DNA of 64,000 bases from Muscardinus avellanarius (taxonomy: Eukaryota > Chordata > Mammalia > Rodentia > Gliridae): positions 136,212,404-136,276,403 of the forward strand of contig OY726561.1 of NCBI GenBank assembly GCA_963383645.1, written 5' to 3'. This document shows positions 48,301 through 60,600 of the stretch, piece after piece (position 1 is the first letter of the stretch; every line of letters starts with the position of its first letter). The position numbers and the translations under genes were made by a program. Below the pieces are notes generated by a model. It was not told the origin of the DNA. It was given only the letters and a program-made list of their open reading frames with translations, and searched no databases.

Positions 48301-51300
48301 AGCCTGAGGCTCCAGAAGGATGAACGGCTGGCCTCGGCCGTGGGGCAGGTACCCGGCTGCGGACAGTGTGGTTTCAAGGTGTCTGCTCTCAGCCCTTGGC
48401 AGCACTGCCCCATGCCCATGACAAGTAGAAGCTTATACAGGTTGATTCTTGAATAAAAGTCTTTCCTGAACTCTGACCTGGTGAATCCCTGTCATATTCA
48501 TGGAGTTGCAACATAGCTTCAGCAAAGTTGCCAGGGGAACAGCTGACTGCTGCCTCCCAGGAGGAAGCAGGCTGCCCGCCGCCATGGGCATCTCTACAGG
48601 CTTCCAGCAGGCAGACGGTCCCCGGCGCCCTGGTGGGGCAGCCCGGCATGCTGAGTGTCGGCCGGAGGGCGTTCCCATCTTACTTCTCACTCCAGATTTT
48701 TCAGAACTGCTTTTGATTACATGAGTAGATAATAATAGGTTGTGTTAGGAGTGATACAGAGACTGCATAGGGTAACTTAGTGCTCATAGCCCGGGTGTTT
48801 TATAATAAATTTCTATTTTTCAGACATATGTCCCCCAGTTAATAAGATGTAAAGTCATGTGTAATTGGGCAGCTCTTTGTCATCATGTACTTTTCAATCA
48901 CCCATTTTTGAAAACAGATCTGAGGTGTCAAGTATAGGTTCCGAAGTGGATAATACCACCCCCTCCCAAGCGAGTACTGAACAAAACGTTGATACATTAA
49001 GACTCAGGTTTGTCGCTGTGTCTTACTGTTTATTTTCTTAAAGGAGGTAGGTTTTCAAGGGGGGTGCTGAGTAATTCCCCTCCCCCTAAAGGGGCAGTAA
49101 GCCAAGTAAGTTTGGAAACCTCTGGGAGAGTGGTCAGTTAAAGATTTGACATCCTCAGGAAAACGGGGGCCTCTGCTGGGGCTCTGCGAGGCTGCCCTGG
49201 GAAGCACCCAGCGCTGTCCTGCCGTCGGGCTCTGCTCTCCGCCCCTCGTTCCACGCTCCGCTTCACTTCTCCACTGCTGGAGGACGACAGGGGCTTAGGC
49301 CATTAGATGGGAGGTGGCCGGGGCCGGAGGGTGCCGCCTACCGAGAAGGCAGAGGCCCGTGTTTGGGAACCATTATCGGTCGTCTCAAACACAGAATTAG
49401 CAATGACTCGAGCCCTTCATCTCCTGTCTTATTTAGAGACTATGATATAATGCAATATTTCAAGTACTAGAGGTTTCTGAGAACTTCCACAAATTCTAAA
49501 AAAGTAGGCTTGGGGTCTCAGAAGCAAATATATGTGATAAACAGACCTGAGCCAGTTTTCGAACCTCCTTTGTACAGTTTGAGCGTGCCAGCGCGTTTGC
49601 TTTGGTGGGTGTTCCCTCATCTCTAAGCTGTTTGATCAGCAGCGCCCTCTTTCTAAATTGGGGTTTTCCTGAGCGATGAGCTGAGCTTCCCCACATCTCC
49701 TGTGCGAGGCTTAGGGCTGCTGCTTTGAGTACCTGTATTCCTGATACTTACGGTAAGACGAACCTGCTTGGTGATTTTAGAGCTAGAAACAAAAGAAAAA
49801 ACAGTGCGAGGGAGCTTGAAGTTTTACCGTGGGACACTGTGATAGAGTCATGCATTATTGTGCTTGCCATCGTGACTGTGGGTGTAACGCTGCATGCATT
49901 TTGTGTGGATGAAAAGGAAATTTCTCACTAAAGCTGACTTGTCTGTCACATATTTCTCTTTCAAAATTATTTTTAGCATCAGTGCCAGCAGTAGTTCCCA
50001 AGGGCTATCTCAGCCATCCACCCAGACGACTCAGTATCTGAGAGCCGACACGCCCAACAATGCAACTCCCATCACCAGTAAGAGTCAACTTAACTGTAAA
50101 ACTGTTGCGGGAGTTTTCCGTGGTCTGCCAGGGGACCTGCGTGGTCAGGGTGTTTGTGGGACGTGTACCGTGTTGTGTGCATAGTATCTGCCTTGTGTGA
50201 AATTGGGTATAATCTTCAACTTATGTCTCTAGAGCATTGGATGAAGCATTCTAAAATTGGAGTAGTAAAAGTAAAATTTAATTGCTAAATTAGTTTTGCT
50301 TTGGGGAGATTCTCATAATTACACTAAAAGGGCTCTGTTCACTGCCCGAGTCCACTGGTAAGACATAGCATTATTAAAAGTGAAGCAGTCAGATATTTTA
50401 TGTCCCAAGATATGACGTACCACCCCTGAGGTACTCTTGTCTTTCTTGCTAGTCCCTAAACATTTACCTCGATGTATCAAGGCCGTAGATCTAATGTGTA
50501 GTTCCCAGGACGGTCAGGGTGAGGCATGTTGAGTGCTGCTTGAAGAAGCAGATGCTGGGTGGTCTCCAGGGTAACTGACCCACTTTCTTCAGTAAGATGG
50601 TGGCAGGAAAAAGAGGAGGAGTGAAGGAGGCCTTCTAGATTAAAAGAGACTTAAGAGCAACCGCGGTGGCAGCTTCCACCGCCATCAACAAAAGAAATAG
50701 ATGCTCTTCTGGAAATGGTCATAGGTGTGTGAGGAATTCAAGGGGTCAGGGTGGCACATCCTCTTCATGTTTAGCCATTAAGTTTTGCTTAGGAGACCAT
50801 TTTGCTTTTAAAGAGGAGACCATTAAGTAGTTACTTGTGCTAAAAATGCTTTTTAAAACAAATGGATAAAAATACATAGAGTCTTAAAATTTTAGTTGTC
50901 ATTAATATTTGCTCTTTTTTTGTGTGGTACTGAGGATGGAACCCAGATGCAGTCCTACCTCCGAGTGATACCCACAGCCCTATTTTTTATTCTTTATTTT
51001 GAAACAGGTTCTCATTGAGTTGCGGAGGGCCTCACTAAGTAGCTGAGACTGTCTGCAAACCGTAATCCTTGGGTCTAAGCCTCCCGAATGCTGGGATTAC
51101 AAGTGTGCACCATCGTGCCCGGCTCAACATTTACTTGTTTTTAATTGTGAACATTACCTTAAGGAGATATATAAGTCATTTATGATATATGCTAAAACAA
51201 CACACTTTTAAAGAAGTCAATAGAAATATATTTGTTTTATGAATAAAAAAAGAAAAGGGGGCAAAAAATATTTAAAGACATAATGGCTGAGAATTTTTTA

Positions 51301-54300
51301 AGAAAACAGAGCACAACAGACCACAGCTCCAAGACGCTCTGAGGGCTCCAGGCAGGATCTCACACGCAGGCACGCCTGTGTGCAGTCAGGCCTCGGTGGT
51401 GGGTTGGGGTGTCAGCCGCCAGCCATCGGGGCGCCCGGCCTCTCAGCTGGTCCTGCGGTGGCATGGGCGCCGGGCCGCGCCATGAATCCTGTAGGAAGTT
51501 CTCTCCCCATCGTCTCCCAAAGCTGGCAGCTCGTTAGCCATGCCACTCCAGTGTCTACTTGCTAGCACTGGCTCGTCCTCTTCCTCTAGCATGTTTTCCT
51601 TGGAGTGGACACTTTAATCTGCGATGTTTCATTTTTGCTGTCATTATATGGAGAGCGAATGAGATGCCAGGGAACTGGACAGATTGGGACCTCACAGCGA
51701 TGCGACTTGGCTATGGGGACACCACCGTAATTAAACTCATAGTGTATTTGGCTAGAAAAGATGTTTCCTCAGCATCTCTGCACTTGACAAGTTCTTTTGT
51801 TAAATGACTATATTTAAAAATCTTTTGGGAGAAAAACTGCCCATAAGAGGGATTAAACTAAATTCTGTCAATCAGAGCCCCTTCCCTTGGCTGGGAGGCC
51901 TTCGCTCTGACAGTGTTATTTGTAGCGCTTCCTGATTAAATTCCGTGGTGGCGTCTGGGCAGGGCTGTGCAGGCAGGACAGCGCGTCCTCGGGTCCGCGG
52001 GCCCTTGGGCAGCGGCCCGCAGGCCGCCCGAGCCTGTCTCCCTGTGAGCCCCCCGCCCGTGGCCGCGTGCTGCCTCCGTCCTGTCGTAAGGTGTTTATAC
52101 TGCTTGGTTTGGCTTTGTTGGCGCCTCAGGTTACCCCACCTTGCGGATAGAGAAGAACGACCTCCGCAGCGCCACCCTCCTGGAGGCCAAGGCCAAGGTG
52201 AAGGACATCGCCACGTCCCGGGAGAGGATCGCGCTGAGAGACGTGCTCCAGGAAGGTGCGCCGCCCGTCCGCGGGCCCTCGTGCCCTTCCCCCGGCTTCA
52301 GACTTAAGTTGCCCGGTAGCCTTTGGGGTATTCTGGACTTTCAAGTATAATAAAGCATAAATTAGCGATTGTTACCTTTAAAGTGTGTTATCTATTCCTT
52401 TATTATTTAAAATGGTCACCACCTACCGAGTCTCTGAATCGTCTTTGACAGATAGTGTGGCCTTCTAGCAGATTGAACAGGGCTTTGGAGACTTAAGTTC
52501 CAGTCTTAGGATTTACTGCCTGTATGGCTTTAAAGAAACCCCTTAGTGTCTGAGATCTCCAGTTTATAGTCTAGGCAGCCTTCATGTAAGTCTTGGACTG
52601 GTCATGAAGGTTAGATGAAATGATCACATTAATAAATGAGCACACAATGTATTTAACAGATAATAGTACCCTGCTCTTTTCCTCTTCTTGTCCTTCCTTT
52701 CCTTGTTGAGTTTTAGGGTATTGACTATAGAGATGCTGAAAGATGAGGACAGTAATTAATAAAATACTGCACTGAGCACGTGTCCTTAAACCTAGAATTA
52801 CTTTTCTTTGCTTTTGAACCTCGGCTCTAATGCAGTTTGGAATGTTCCGGACCTGTAGAAATCCTTCAGTGGTTAGGTCCTGTGGTTAGGACGCCTGCAG
52901 ACAATCGCAGTGAGGTGTGGTTAGGACGCCTGCGACAATCGCAGTGAGGTGTACAATCGCAGTGAACGCCTGCAGACAATCGCAGTGAGGTGTACAATCG
53001 CAGTGAGGTGTGGTTAGGACGCCTGCAGACAGTCGCAGTGAGGTGTACAATCGCAGTGAGGTGTGGTTAGGATGCCTGCAGACAATCACAGTGAGGTGTA
53101 CAATCGCAGTGAGGTGTGGTTAGGACGCCTGCAGACAATCGCAGCGAGGTGAAGGACTTAAATTTTTCCAATGCAAATGGCAAACAGATGGTCTCGGTGT
53201 GTTTCACCATGTATCAGTGCTACTTCTTATGGTTGTCTATTTTTTTTTTGGTGGTACTGGGGGTGGAACCCAGAGGCTTTCTACCTCCGGGCTATACTTT
53301 CAGACCTATTTTTTATACTTTATTTGAAAACAAGGTCTCACTAAGTTGCTGAGAGCCTCACTAAGTAGCTGAGGCTGGCTTTGAACCTGTGCGATCCTCT
53401 GGTCTCAGCCTCCCAAGCAAGGGGATTACAAGTGTGTGCCATCATGCCCAGCGGTTGTCTATTTTTTAAGCATAACTTATTTTTAGATCTGTCTGGAGTC
53501 TGAAGACAGTTGGTAGACCAGGTAGCATTTCCTAAAGAATCAAATGCAAATGAGAGACCAGTGGTTATTTTGCAGTTTATTTTGGTCTCTAAATAGGATA
53601 GAATAAACAATCCATTGTGTGAATAATTTGAGCAAAATAAGAAGTTTGGAATCATCATGTTTTCAGGGCAGTAATAGACTTCAGTGTTAGCTGGGTGTAG
53701 TAGCACACACCTGTAATCCCAGTATTTGGGAGGCCAAGATAGGAGGATTGCAGGTTTGAGGCTGGTGACTCAGTAACTTAGCAAGACCTTGTTCTCAAAA
53801 TAAAGAAAACTTTTAAAAAGAGTTGGAGGTGTAACGCAGAGGTAGAACATCCCTGGGTTCAATCTCTGGTAATAAAAAAAAAAAAGGAGGGAAGACCTTT
53901 GTAAGGAAAGTACTGGTAGGTAGGATGTTAGTTTTGAGAAAATGATAGCTACAGAGTTTGAAGATATTTACTCAGAATTACTCAGCTGTAAGCAAATTTT
54001 CTTATATAAAGGTTATCCAAATTATTTTCTGCTTCATTCATCTCAGTTATCTGTGTCTCTGGACCAGTGAGATCTGGTAGGTACCAGCAGCTTCAGTGCG
54101 TACAGTGAGAGACATAAGCCAGCCTAAGTGCACGTATTGTCTGTAGCAAAGGGGAGCTATTTCAGGATTGTTCTGATCTGTGAAAAAACGAAAACAAGAT
54201 ATTTTCTTATGAGAAAGTGTGACACAAGACTAATTTTCAACGATCATCTCGTTAGGAAGCTATGTGTGTGTGTGTTGCTGGGGATTGAGCCCAGGGCTCT

Positions 54301-54639
54301 GTACCTCTGAGCCACACGCTCAGCCCTAGTTTAGTTTTCATTTTGAAACAGGATCCCACTAAGTTGCTAAGGGCCTTACTGAGTTCCTGGGGCCGACCAG
54401 GAACCTGCAGTCCTCCTGGTCAGGTTTATTTAGGGTATCTCAGAAAAAAAATCCCATAGATTTAGAATGCGCGTGCGCGCGCGCGCTCTCTCCTCTCTCT
54501 CTCTCTCTCTCTCTCCCTCCCTCCCTCCCCCTCCCTCCCTCCCTCCCTCCCTCCCTCCCTCTCCTTCTCTCTCTCCCTCTCCCCAAAAAGCCAGATTTAT
54601 TTAGGATAATTCAGAAAAAAAAATCCCATAGATTTAGAG

Positions 54640-54692
<53 letters not shown>

Positions 54693-57600
54693 TCCAAAAA
54701 GCAAGTGTGTTAACTTGCTTTAATAATTACAAAGAATTTCTAAGAGCCATTAATAGGAACAGTTTAGCCAGTTGCAGTGGTGCATGCCTGTAATCCCAGT
54801 ACTTAGGAAGTTGAGGAAGGAGGATTGCAGGTTCAAGGCTAGCCTGGGCAACTTAGTGAGACCTGCAGCTCAGAGGTAGCTCTCTCCCCAACCCCCGCCA
54901 GGTTCCATTGGTAGTTACCCCCCTACACACACAAAATAAAAATCCACAAACAGAACCCACCAGCAATTCTGGTCATTTTACTCTAGGGCTAGAAAATGTT
55001 AATCATACAGACCCTTGTTATGTTTAAATGATGTCAAAAAGTTTCTGTGGTGCTATGAAAGTTATTGAATGATCTCATTAATTCTTATTTTTCCTTTTAG
55101 GTACTTTTGGACGTATTTTCCATGGGATTTTAGTAGATGAAAAAGATCCAAATAAAGAAAAAGAGATATTTGTAAAGACAGTTAAAGGTAGGGTTTTCCG
55201 TATTGTGTCCGTATTGCTTTCCTGTGGCGGCTCGCAAAGTGAAAGCCTGCCTCAGTTTCTCCTGTGCGCTGACCTTTTTAAAGGACGTCATATGAGGCCA
55301 ACTTTTGAGGAAATTTGGATTGTCCTCGTTAGATGTAGAACACAGAGGCTTATAAATTGAAATAGTCAAACTTATTAGGTATTATTCTGACTTCTAGTTA
55401 AATTAAATCCACTTGACTTCATTGTTGCTATACCTCATTTGGAGTTTTTCCCGTCTTAAAACTCTTTGGCACCATCATTTTTCCTCTTAGAAAACACTGT
55501 CATTAGTTTCCCCCCCTCAGTCCTGAAGTTTATAAAGTATTGTTGCAGCCCCCAGACCCACAGCATCTTAGGTGAGCAGCAGCGTTGGCTTTGCTCCCAC
55601 CCTCTGTTTCTGCCTTGTACCTTACGATGCTCCAGCAAGTGCCTGCGCTTGTGCGTTTCCTGGTATCCTATGCAGGGTCGCTGTAGTTGGAATTGCTGGC
55701 CCAAAGGGTGTGTATGTTTAAAATTTTGATAGATAATATCAGATTGTTCTCTAAGAGTTAACACTAATTTCTATTTTCATAAACAATATTTTCAGTTATT
55801 CTATTTTTGAACTGTTTTTTGAAATGTGATATCTAATTTTTATTTACTGCTTTAACTGAATTATCAGATTCCCTAGAAAACACTAAAATTATATATGTCT
55901 TATTCCCTAATAATGGTAAGTTAATAAGACTTTTAATAAATTAGAATCTTAATTACTTACAACTAAAACATGCAAAATCTTAAATAATTCTTAGTTAATT
56001 CCTGCCCCACCCCCGTGGTTAGATAATTCTTTTATTTGCTCATTTTGAGCATAAAAAACGTATATCAGGTATAGTGTCTGTCAATGTTTGATATAGTTTG
56101 AGATTGCAAGTTACTAATTTCTGAAAAACACCTTTAGTACCTTGAATGCAGTGATTGAGGGGAAATTCAGTTTTATGAATAAGAGGAGACCACATTGTAA
56201 GAGGCTTACAGAGTTAGTTTATAAGGACTGAGATTTAAAGGAGTGTCTGGAGACCGTGAGGGTTTATGTTTACTTCTTAAAATGTTGGCTTGTACCAATC
56301 CAACAAAAAGATGTTTGGAATTTAATTGCCTGTAATTTAGCAAATTGCTTGTCTAAGGCTGCTACAAACACACACCCCTTCACACACGCTCTTATCTTTC
56401 CTAAACACACAGCTCAGCGTACTGTATCATTTAGTATTTGTTTTGTTCACCCACTCAGTCCCAGCCCCCAAAACACTTTTACAGGTTAATATTTAAGTTT
56501 CAGTAGCCTTTCTTAGAGGGTAATTTACACATTACTTTTTGTAAATGTAAAATTTCAACCATAAGTTTAATAAAACAACTGGCTTTGGCTTTCTCACTTT
56601 TTAATGTTTCCCTTTAATTCTGACATTTCTTCTAGGGTTGTTAAATATTCTATGGACGATTCAGAGCTGAGCTATTACTAATTTATTCTGAATTAACAAA
56701 AGAATTGGGTTGATTTACTGTCGGAAGAGGGGGAAAGGAAATAATAGCGATAAGAAGATACAATGTGGATGCTTGGGGTCTTTCTCAAGCGAGGAGGTGT
56801 TTTCCGAGTCATTCGATTGTGGCTCTGCCATCCCACTGTAACTACAATGCTCCCCGCGCTGGACGGAAGCAAGGGAAAGCGCAGGAGGCTTCAGCCACCT
56901 TGCTGTCGCGGCTACACGGGCAGAGAGGAAGCGCGCCGGGCGCCTGTCGCGGAATGGCGACAGAGATAACGCCGTAGGACTGAGCAGCTCGGAGATTTAT
57001 GCGTTTGGAATGTTCTTTCTATTTTCTAACTGGAGCTCTTAAGGCCGACAGAGTTCCTTCGCAGATATGTGTGTTTTGTTACGTGACATATAATTACGGG
57101 TTCTGCGTAAAATGGAAAATAGTTTTTTGGAGAATATTGGTCTCCAGGCATAAGCAGGAAATTGGTGTTTTGCTTTATAAAAAAATTTGTAATTTTGAGA
57201 CATAATGGATACTCCAATATAAGTTTCCAGAGGTTAAAATTGGAAACCCAAATCTTACATAATCAGTATGGTGAAATTGAATTCCAGAAATAAATGAGTC
57301 GGTTTGGGGTCATTGGTATTAAGTTTTTTTCTTTTATAGTTGCTATTTGCAGTTTCTGAAATAAACATTTTTAGAATATAAATTATTATATAGTACTTTT
57401 TCTTTTCAAATGTGTACTCTTAAAGATAATACAACTTAAAATGAAAAGGCCAGGACTAAGACCAAGGAAGGAGTCTAGGAAAGTGAGTTTCTCTTCCACA
57501 TGAATAAAATTATCTTCCACATGAAAATTTACTTAGTTCATCATCCAAATGCCCAGCTTAATTTATGCTTGCCACAGATACGAACCTGAAAACGTCAACG

Positions 57601-60600
57601 ACTGTGTATGAAACAGCACATCCTCAAATCAACCAGCCACGCCCGTGGGGGCGGTAAATGCGGCCACGGGGACGTTTCTTCAGCTCTGATGCTTTCCGTC
57701 CTCATAGGTCCTCCTGTCCTCCAGTAGCTCTGGGTGTGATGTCATTAGAAATCACTTAAGATGATAGAAAGAGCCTTGTAGACCATTCTGCTCTTCATAA
57801 AAGGCTCTCACACTTGAAGCAGTTTTAGACAAGTTTGTTCCCGCAGACACTGGCGGCAGCTCCTTTCCTGTTAATCTCCCCGTTTAATGTGCACTCCTCA
57901 AGAGTGAACCCGCGTCGTTTTGTGATCTTGCTGCTCACTTGTTGTTTTCTCAACTTACATGTTTATATCCTCCGCCTCTTTTGTTTTTTCCCCTTTCTTT
58001 ATTGATCAGTGAGTTCTTTAAAGGAGAATAAAAGAAAATTAGGTCTTTATATACCTTATATTTTATAGATTTTTTAGTATGTTACTGCTTTTTTTTTTTT
58101 TTTGTGGTACGATGGGTGGAACCCAGAGGCTTTCTACCTCCGGGCTATACTCCCAGACCTATTTTTATACTTTATTTGGAAACAGAGTCTCAGTTTTACT
58201 AAGTTGCTGAGAGCCTCACTTAGTAGCTGTGGCTGGCTTCGAACCTGTGCGATCCTCCTGTCTCAGCCTCCCAAACGCTGGGATTACAAGTGTGCGCCAC
58301 CACGCCCGGCTTGTTATTGTTTTTTATGCTTTTTTATTTAATCTTACTGAATTTCTAATTTTGATCTTAAAATTTCTGTGATAGTTGACCGTTTCACTCA
58401 GACTCTTACCTACTGCAACAGAACTTTAGGCGAGGTCTGTTTATAAAGTGAATTTACTAATAACTCAAATTTACCTTTTAATTCAAGATATGTACTCATA
58501 GCAGAAGATATAAACGCCACACACCCCGTTCAACCCAGATTCTCTTTGTTCTGTAGATCAAGCTTCTGAAGTCCAGGTGACCATGATGCTGACGGAAAGC
58601 TGCAAGCTTCGTGGCCTTCATCACAGGTGAGGCCGAGGCCGCCAGCCTCGCGGGGCCAGGCTCAGTGGCACTTCATGCTGTGTGTATTTGAAGGACGCTG
58701 TGATGAGTTCTGTACCGAAAATTGTTTGGAATAGCTTTTTCCCCCCAAATATAAAAGTAAAATGCATGCTCATTGTACCAATTTCATAAACAATAAAGTA
58801 CAAAGAAGGAAATAGATAACAACATGTAAGCTCACGTCTGGATAATCATATTAAGCTTTCCAGAAATAGTTTGTACATATTTATATGCATATCTTTCTTT
58901 AAAATCATAGTGTGATGATATAGTCATAAAAAATACTTGGTAGAAAATTTTGAAAATAAAGAAGACAAAAGACAACAGTAGTAAGTACTAACAGGCCTGC
59001 CTTCTAGACACAGTGCAGTGGACACCCTGCCGAGTTGCTCTGTGTGTCGTGTGTGCCGTGTGTGTCCGTGTGTGTCGTGTGTGTCTGTGTGTCTGTGTGT
59101 CCGTGTGTGCCGTGTGTGTCGTGTGTGTCCGTGTGTGTCGTGTGTGTCTGTGTGTGTCCGTGTGTGTCCGTGTGTGTCCTGTGTGTCTGTGTGTGTTGTG
59201 TGTGTCGTGTGTGTCCGTGTGTGTCGTGTGTGCCCGTGTGTGCCGTGTGTACCTGTCTGAATCTGGAAATCTGCATCTTTGGTTTATACTTTGGCTTTGG
59301 GGCTAAAAAGATGGCAGCTACACTGATGTCAACAAAATAGCAGTGAAATGAAACTGAGCTTTTGGCATTGTGTTGGAAAAGAAAACAAGCCAGCAGAGGG
59401 AGCTAATTTGCTTGTTGTGATGGAATGTAAAATAACTTAGCTTCTGAGGTTGGCCAGAGGTGAAGGAAACATTAGAATTCGGTCAGTCTCAGTAGCAGAA
59501 GAGAAAGAAACAGTTAAAGGAGAAGAAAAAAGTTCCTACTTTCAAATTCCAAGGCAGATGTCTCATGGGGTTTATTGTATCCCATAGGCATTGCTTAATT
59601 TAATGAACAGATGGTCATATATTTTAGTTTCATTGAAAATTTTAAAAAAGCACCTTGGGAAGAAAAGGAACACAATATTGAGAGAGAGTGGGTGTTCCTG
59701 TAAGAGTTCAGGTCACATGCTTCAAGACCGCTGCCTCCGGTTGGCCCGAGGCCTCCCGAGGTTCTAGAATGCGCGTCTCGTGCCCTCCCGGCTCCTCACG
59801 AGGCCCGGGAAGTGACTCGTTTGCCGCACCCTTCCTGGCAGGGTTGGGCGTGTGATGCTCTGTGAGGCTGACTCTGGGGGCAGCCAGAGTGTTTCATATG
59901 GTACATCATATATATTTCTGCATCTGGCCGTTACTCTCTCCTGAACAAGGCCTGCACGTCGGCACAGAGGTCGAGTGGCGAGGTTAAGTGTAGACAAAGC
60001 CAGGGTTGTCCCAAGAAACAGTTTCACATCCACTGTGGCCCTGAGGACTCCTGGTCTTAAACGTTCCGAGGGAGCGTTTGTAGCGTTCTCCTCAGACCTG
60101 CCTCTTCAGCGCCCTGGCCGGGTGAGGTAGCAGTCCTGGTACCCTTGGTGAGGCCGTGGCCTGACAGTTCTTGCGTTTGGGTTCTTCCACACTGGTCCCG
60201 CAGTGGGTGAGGAAGGCCTCCTAACGGCGGTCAGAGCTCAGTCACTGCTGCTCGTCGTGGCTCTGAGGTGACAGCATGATCCTGGGTAACGATAGAGCAC
60301 ACTGTGGCTATGTGGAAAACACCCCCACCCCAGCGTCCGGCTCACTTCGGTGGCCGGCCTCCGGACACTTCCTTTTGATCCCTGTGTCTACACACAGGTG
60401 GCTCTTGTCCGTTCTTTCATTCTAATGCACTAAGTGCCCATTTTGTACTCGGACCCCTACAAGGAACAGAGAAATAACGCAACGGCAGTCTTCGGAGCTT
60501 ACGTTACAGAACTTACCGGGCTAACCACATACTCAGCGAGAAATGTCACCTACTTTCACGTCTCACCTTGTGAACTGGCTGTGACACCTAACTCAGAATG

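Larger units (their letters stand above)
44895..49976 (+). other. RYK: RYK intron 6, free of young SINEs
   Basis: Intron of 5,082 bp. I see no B1/ID dimeric SINE, only MIR/L2-like remnants around 47150-47215, 47395-47455 and 48180-48330. 45200-46900 is GC-rich with scattered CpG but no supported exon. An AATAAA hexamer lies at 45463-45468. Confidence 0.8.
52256..55100 (+). other. RYK: RYK intron 8
   Basis: Intron of 2,845 bp with a MIR-like remnant, a complex minisatellite (52872-53151), four SINEs and a duplicated block carrying long microsatellites (54422-54712). 53886-54260 is unique sequence. Confidence 0.85.

Noticed and set aside
48900..49015. Candidate exon between exons 6 and 7 (after aaaacag at about 48916)
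   Set aside because: It does not keep the RYK frame open, matches nothing in the known protein, and exon 6 joins exon 7 perfectly without it.
59004..59340. Cys/Val-rich ORFs over the GT satellite
   Set aside because: Pure consequence of the simple repeat.
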